Positions 59,790-64,000 of a stretch of 64,000 nt of DNA are shown here, in pieces. The notes beneath the pieces were generated by a model, which did not search any database, was not told where the DNA came from, and worked only from the letters and a program-made list of their open reading frames with translations. The translations under genes and the position numbers were made by a program. The DNA comes from Pedobacter steynii. GTDB taxonomy: Bacteria; Bacteroidota; Bacteroidia; Sphingobacteriales; Sphingobacteriaceae. Within the stretch, counting starts at the first letter, position 1; each line of letters opens with the position of its first letter. The DNA lies in the NCBI RefSeq assembly GCF_001721645.1, contig NZ_CP017141.1, forward strand, positions 6,324,001 to 6,388,000, given 5' to 3'.

Positions 59790-61691
59790 ATGATGAGGAG
59801 TTTAATCCTTGGGTTATTGACATTTACAGCCTTTCCTTGTTTTTCTCAATCGCCATATGCAACTGATCTGGTTCCATCAAACTTAAAAAGCCGGGCAAAT
59901 TCGGTGATCCGGGAAATGGAAACTACCGTAGACATGCGGGCAACTGACCAGGTCATTATGACCGTAAAAAAGGTCGTTACCGTCTGGAATAAGAGTGGCG
60001 ATCCAAGGGCAGAACTCGTAATTTATTACGACAAAAGCAGCAGCATCCAACGGGTCAAAGGACAGGTTCTCGATGCAATGGGAAACCTGAATACCAAATT
60101 TTCTCTCAGTGATTTTAACGACCAGAGCGCAGTTAGTGATGGAAGTCTGTTTGTAGATTACCGGCTGAAATATTATTCACCAATTGTCACGACTTACCCC
60201 TATACTGTGGTATATGAATATGAAATCAGGAACAAGCAAAACCTGATCATTCCCGATTGGTATGCAAATGCCTATCCCGACCAGTCTGTCGAAAAAAACA
60301 AATATACTTTTATCTCCAGGCCGGGTGATGAAATCAGGATCAGGGAATACAATTATGCCGGAAAATCAGAAGTACTAAAGTCTGAAAAATCAACGAGTTA
60401 CACCTGGCAGCTCAGCAATAAACCGGCTTTTAAAGCGGAACCTTATGCTCCGGATCCCGAACGTTATCAGACCTATGTAAAAATCGCCGCCAAACAATTC
60501 AGTTATTATGGATACAAGGGTAGCTATCAGAATTGGGACGAGCTGGGGAAATGGGTATATAATGATCTGATTAAAGGCAGACAAGCCCTTCCTGAAGGTG
60601 CCATACAGACCGTTACGGAACTCGTAAAAGGAATAGACAACGACCGTGAAAAGGCAAAAAAGATCTATGAATATGTTCAAAAGAAAAACCGGTATATCAG
60701 CGTTCAGATTGGCATAGGTGGTCTGCAACCCATGCAGGCAACAGAAGTTCATCAGCTGTCTTACGGAGATTGTAAAGCCCTGGTAAATTATACACAAAGC
60801 CTTTTGCAGGCTGCCAATATTCCTTCTTTATATTGTGTGGTCAATGCAGGAAGCAGAAAGAAGAATATGGATCCTGATTTTGCAAGTGTAGAACAGGGCA
60901 ATCACATTATTCTGGCTGTCCCGATGAAAACGGATACCGTCTGGCTGGAATGCACCAGCTCAGATAATCCCTTTGGTTTCCTTGGAGATTTTACCGACGA
61001 CCGTACTGTTCTTGCCTGTACTCCGGAGGGAGGAAAGTTATTAAAAACTCCTGCCCTGACCAGTGAAATGAATACACAGAAGAGAAAAGCTCAGCTTCAG
61101 GTAGATGCTCAGGGATCTATAACCGGAAAACTAAACACCATCTTCAGTGGTTCACAATACGACAATTATCAGCATATGGTTGCTGAACCTTATACCGAAC
61201 AGCTGAAGTTGTTAAAAGACCACTACGATGTGGACAACATTAATTTCAGCGATTTCAAACTCGTTCAGGACAAGGGTTCAAATCCAAATACCCGGGAATC
61301 TTTCAACCTGGACATTCAGAAATATGCGGCTAAAAATAATGACCTGTTTTATCTCGAATTAAACGCTTTTAATAAAACCCGTACCATTCCTGAAGTCAGA
61401 AACAGGACTTTGCCGGTATACATTAACAGAGGCTACACAGACGATGACGAACTCATTTACCAGCTTCCGGAGGGTTTTAAGGTAGAAACAAAGCCAGACA
61501 ATAAGCTGATCATCAGCCCGTTCGGAACCTATAGCTCCAGCCTTAAAATCGAAGGAAAAACCCTGACTTATAAAAGGATACTGCAACTAAAAGACGGAAA
61601 CTATCCGGCAGAGAAATACGAAGAATTCAGCAATTTCATGAGCAATGTAAATGCGGCAGACCATGCTAAATTAATTTATAAGTTAAACTAG
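59790..61691 (+). CDS. Secreted DUF3857/transglutaminase protein with intact catalytic Cys
   Basis: 633 residues. Signal peptide ending PCFSQ. DUF3857 from about 25 to 250 (REMETTVDMRATDQVIMTVKKVV). The transglutaminase core has LSYGDCKALVNYTQSLLQAANI with Cys at about 328, His in QGNHIILAVP and Glu in WLECTSSD, a full Cys-His-Glu set. The C-terminal part is DUF3858-like. Probably a periplasmic or outer-membrane hydrolase or peptide-binding enzyme; substrate unknown. It lies 2 bases after the gene for its Cys-less paralogue, so co-transcription is almost certain. A second promoter was not seen. Confidence 0.83.
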   Translation: MMRSLILGLLTFTAFPCFSQSPYATDLVPSNLKSRANSVIREMETTVDMRATDQVIMTVKKVVTVWNKSGDPRAELVIYYDKSSSIQRVKGQVLDAMGNLNTKFSLSDFNDQSAVSDGSLFVDYRLKYYSPIVTTYPYTVVYEYEIRNKQNLIIPDWYANAYPDQSVEKNKYTFISRPGDEIRIREYNYAGKSEVLKSEKSTSYTWQLSNKPAFKAEPYAPDPERYQTYVKIAAKQFSYYGYKGSYQNWDELGKWVYNDLIKGRQALPEGAIQTVTELVKGIDNDREKAKKIYEYVQKKNRYISVQIGIGGLQPMQATEVHQLSYGDCKALVNYTQSLLQAANIPSLYCVVNAGSRKKNMDPDFASVEQGNHIILAVPMKTDTVWLECTSSDNPFGFLGDFTDDRTVLACTPEGGKLLKTPALTSEMNTQKRKAQLQVDAQGSITGKLNTIFSGSQYDNYQHMVAEPYTEQLKLLKDHYDVDNINFSDFKLVQDKGSNPNTRESFNLDIQKYAAKNNDLFYLELNAFNKTRTIPEVRNRTLPVYINRGYTDDDELIYQLPEGFKVETKPDNKLIISPFGTYSSSLKIEGKTLTYKRILQLKDGNYPAEKYEEFSNFMSNVNAADHAKLIYKLN

Positions 61692-61705
61692 CACAACGGG
61701 TTAAG

Positions 61706-61828
61706 CTAACTCAGGATCAGAATCCCAAGGCCAATGCCGATAATCATAATCAGGTACATCAGGATTTCAGTCGTTGCAAATTTCTTGTATTTTTTCCAGA
61801 AGGAATCTTCTTGTTTTGAGGTGGACAT
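61706..61828 (-). CDS. 40-residue single-helix membrane protein
   Basis: A short frame of 41 codons, not seen as an ORF above 60 residues. Sequence pattern: a hydrophilic start (MSTSKQEDSFWKKYKKF) followed by one membrane helix (LMYLIMIIGIGLGILILS) at the C-terminus. The start lies only 3 bases after the stop of the NlpC/P60 gene upstream on the same strand (61832), which suggests translational coupling. Function unknown; it would be a tail-anchored or small inner-membrane protein. I am fairly sure of the frame, less sure of expression. Confidence 0.55.
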   Translation of the reverse strand: MSTSKQEDSFWKKYKKFATTEILMYLIMIIGIGLGILILS

Positions 61829-61831
61829 AGC

Positions 61832-62350
61832 TTAGTTTTTTATAGATCCTGCTTTCACCAATGCCCGCTGATAAGCTGGTAAGTTCAGGTCGTCTACCAC
61901 CACACCACGTGTAGTGGAAGCATGGACAAAATAGTTATTATTGAGATAAACCCCTACATGGTCTACCGCACCGCCACCAAAAGAGAAAAAGATCAGGTCT
62001 CCTTCTTTTAGCTGACTCACACTTTTGGTCCTGATCACTGTTGCCTGATCACTTGACCTTCGGGGCAGTTCATTTCCATAAATATTCTTCTGCAGCAAAA
62101 AAGCAAAGCCCGAACAATCCACCCCTCTTTTATCCAAACCACCCAAACGATACCTTACCCCTGTCCAATCGGTAATAAAACGGTATAAAGGTTTACTTTT
62201 AAGATTCGACATGGCCATCGCTGTTCTGGCCGCCGTACTGGTGCTGACTGTTTTCTTTCTGGAACCACAGGCAACCAGTACCATCAGCACCATTAAAAAA
62301 AGTAACGATTTTAATCTTCCTTTGAGAACAGTGTGATCAATGGTCATCAT
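61832..62350 (-). CDS. NlpC/P60 family (C40) peptidase lipoprotein
   Basis: 172 residues with lipobox VLVACGSRK (Cys about 28). The NlpC/P60 domain has the catalytic Cys in DKRGVDCSGFAFLLQK, His in GGGAVDHVGVYLNN and a third polar residue in NNYFVHASTTRG. It cuts cell-wall peptide bonds, usually between D-Glu and diaminopimelate, from the outer membrane or periplasm. It follows mutS by 3 bases and precedes a 40-residue membrane protein gene, so the three may share a transcript. The ATG at 62347 is a close alternative start. Confidence 0.92.
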   Translation of the reverse strand: MMTIDHTVLKGRLKSLLFLMVLMVLVACGSRKKTVSTSTAARTAMAMSNLKSKPLYRFITDWTGVRYRLGGLDKRGVDCSGFAFLLQKNIYGNELPRRSSDQATVIRTKSVSQLKEGDLIFFSFGGGAVDHVGVYLNNNYFVHASTTRGVVVDDLNLPAYQRALVKAGSIKN

Positions 62351-62353
62351 AGT

Positions 62354-64000
62354 TTATTCTTTAATTATCCGTTGTATTTCATCCAGTTTTAGCAAAGCCT
62401 CTACCGGTGTCAATACATTTACATCCAGATTATTCAGGGTATCTCTTATTTTCAGTAATACCGGGTCATCAATTGCAAACATGTGTAACTGATAAGCCTG
62501 ATTCTGTACTTTTTTAATGCTGTCTTTGATGCTCTGCCCCTCGGTCCTGTCGATCTCCAGCTTTTTAAGGATCTCATTTGCCCGGTTGATCAGCTTAGGA
62601 GGCATTCCCGCCATCTTGGCTACATGAATACCAAAACTATGCTCACTACCACCAGGCACCAGTTTTCTAAGGAAAATCACCTTATTGCCCACCTCTTTAA
62701 TCGACACATTGAAGTTCTTGATACGGCTCATGGTATTGGCCAGCTCATTCAGCTCATGGTAATGCGTCGCAAACAATGTTTTAGGCTTTGCAGTAGGATG
62801 GGTATGCAGGAATTCAGCAATTGCCCAGGCGATCGAAATCCCGTCATAGGTACTCGTTCCCCGGCCAATCTCATCCAGCAGGATCAGGCTGTTGTCCGAA
62901 ATATTGTTCAGGATACTGGCCGTTTCATTCATCTCCACCATGAACGTACTCTCTCCGGAAGATAAATTATCCGAAGCACCAACCCTGGTAAATATCTTAT
63001 CTACCAGACCCAGCGTAGCCGCTTTTGCAGGTACAAAACACCCCATTTGCGCCATCAGCACAATCAGACCGGTCTGCCTCAGTATGGCCGACTTACCCGA
63101 CATATTGGGTCCCGTAATGATAATGATCTGCTGTGTTTCATTGTCCAGAAATACATCATTCGTAATGTATTCTTCTCCTACAGGTAACCGCTTTTCAATT
63201 ACCGGGTGCCTTCCACCTTTAATATCCAGGTTTTTGGTCTTGTTAACCACGGGTTTCACATAGTGGTTTTTAACCGCCAGCTGAGCAAAACAAAGCAATA
63301 CATCCAGCTGCGCAATGGAGAAAGCATTCAGCTGAATCTGTTTGATATAGGCACTCACCAGGAACATCAGTTCTCCATAGAGGCGTACTTCGATCTGCAT
63401 GATCTTTTCCTCCGCACCCAGAATCTGTTCTTCGTATTCTTTCAGCTCAGGAGTAATATAGCGCTCTGCACTTACCAGGGTTTGCTTCCTGATCCAGTCG
63501 GCAGGCACTTTATCTTTATGGGTATGCGTCACCTCAAGATAATATCCGAAGACATTATTGAAGGCTACTTTAAGCGAAGGGATACCTGTACTTGCCGCTT
63601 CTCTTTTTTGAATTTCTACTAAATAATCCTTTCCACCGAAAGAAATTTTACGCAGGCGGTCCAGCTCCTCATTCACCCCATCGGCAATCACATTTCCTTT
63701 GATCAGCAATGCCGGAGGATCCTGTTGCAGTTCTCTTTCCAGCTTCTCTCTGATGCTTAAACAAGGGTCCAGCTGATCAGCCAGGGCCATAAGGAAGGGG
63801 TTACCGGATGCGGTTGCAATCTCTTTTACCGATTCAATATGGTACAACGCCTTTTTAAGCTGACACAATTCTCTTGGTCCAACTTTTAACAGCCCTACTT
63901 TAGAAATCAGACGCTCCAGGTCACCAATCTGTTTGATGTGGTTTAAAAACTCTTCCACCAGGGCCTCATCTTTCACCAGGAACTCCACCATTCCCAATCG
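62354..64000 (-). CDS. mutS: DNA mismatch repair protein MutS, N-terminus cut by window edge
   Basis: About 549 codons of the C-terminal part; the frame runs open through the right edge, so a Met near 63997 is internal, not the start. Seen: core/lever region (HIESVKEIATASGNPFLMALADQL), clamp helices, and the ATPase with Walker A GPNMSGKSAILRQTG, Walker B LILLDEIGRGTSTYDGISIAWA and the STFATHYHEL-like block TLFATHYHELNEL. Full MutS is about 860 residues, so the missing part includes the mismatch-binding domain with the Phe-x-Glu motif. It recognises DNA mismatches and works with MutL. Confidence 0.97.
   Translation of the reverse strand, partial: RLGMVEFLVKDEALVEEFLNHIKQIGDLERLISKVGLLKVGPRELCQLKKALYHIESVKEIATASGNPFLMALADQLDPCLSIREKLERELQQDPPALLIKGNVIADGVNEELDRLRKISFGGKDYLVEIQKREAASTGIPSLKVAFNNVFGYYLEVTHTHKDKVPADWIRKQTLVSAERYITPELKEYEEQILGAEEKIMQIEVRLYGELMFLVSAYIKQIQLNAFSIAQLDVLLCFAQLAVKNHYVKPVVNKTKNLDIKGGRHPVIEKRLPVGEEYITNDVFLDNETQQIIIITGPNMSGKSAILRQTGLIVLMAQMGCFVPAKAATLGLVDKIFTRVGASDNLSSGESTFMVEMNETASILNNISDNSLILLDEIGRGTSTYDGISIAWAIAEFLHTHPTAKPKTLFATHYHELNELANTMSRIKNFNVSIKEVGNKVIFLRKLVPGGSEHSFGIHVAKMAGMPPKLINRANEILKKLEIDRTEGQSIKDSIKKVQNQAYQLHMFAIDDPVLLKIRDTLNNLDVNVLTPVEALLKLDEIQRIIKE

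Noticed and set aside
63990..64000. Start codon for mutS at 63997
   Set aside because: The frame stays open to the edge and the protein lacks the first 300 residues of MutS, so this is an internal codon.
1..64000. Insertion sequence, prophage or integrated element
   Set aside because: No transposase, integrase, phage structural gene, terminal inverted repeats of an element or tRNA attachment site was found; the gene content is typical chromosome.

Overview
This window looks like a piece of chromosome from a member of the Bacteroidota, most likely a Sphingobacteriaceae bacterium close to Pedobacter. The evidence is an ECF sigma/FecR pair of the Bacteroidetes type, many lipoproteins with a CKKD-like start after the lipobox, -7 promoter elements of the form TAnnTTTG, few Shine-Dalgarno sites, and the gene families present (head-GIN/DUF2807, DUF3857, DUF5074, LA_2272 surface repeats, DUF6580). 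The genus is an inference. No tRNA, rRNA, CRISPR array, insertion sequence or phage gene was seen. The window cuts a gene at each end: an adenosine-deaminase-like enzyme on the left and mutS on the right.

Layout. 1-856: partial secreted adenosine deaminase-like gene. 967-7748: a six-gene plus-strand cluster with a surface-repeat protein, a head-GIN lipoprotein, a sterol desaturase fused to DUF4833, an ECF sigma factor, a FecR anti-sigma factor, and an STN protein that ends in the same surface repeats instead of a TonB receptor. 7754-9197: a sirtuin and a DUF6580 membrane protein. 9297-17140: a vitamin B12 uptake locus behind a cobalamin riboswitch, with a BtuB-like TonB receptor followed by alternating beta-propeller (BtuG-like, DUF5074) and second-type surface lipoproteins. 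17242-22417: serine hydrolase, PPK2, and a LytTR response regulator with its TPR histidine kinase. 22961-28802: class A penicillin-binding protein and a very large protease/propeller/barrel protein. 28855-31949: GIY-YIG protein, XRE-S24 repressor with operator-like repeats, and bioF-bioD. 32015-35169: thrS-infC-rpmI-rplT. 35251-45574: Fe-S protein, MFS transporter, head-GIN lipoprotein, RecQ, propeller-amidohydrolase, an unknown secreted protein and a flavoprotein. 45631-53419: mostly housekeeping genes (purK-purE, yqgE, pdxH, a 3-hydroxyacyl-CoA dehydrogenase, ruvB, a GNAT-nitrilase fusion, queG). 53469-64000: TlpA-like thioredoxin, an unknown small protein, M1 peptidase, exonuclease, two DUF3857/transglutaminase proteins, an unannotated 40-residue membrane protein, NlpC/P60 lipoprotein, and mutS.

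How the genes work together. The B12 locus is the clearest functional unit: riboswitch, outer-membrane channel and five candidate surface cobamide-binding lipoproteins in the order G-H-G-H-G. The sigma/FecR cluster looks like a cell-surface signalling unit in which LA_2272 repeat proteins replace the usual SusC-type receptor. The two most unusual signals are that cluster and a family of roughly 90-base structured repeats found directly after genes at 18511-18598, 18719-18805 and 43381-43480, with a possible fourth at 43597-43688. Their paired arms change together between copies, so they probably act as folded 3'-end RNA.
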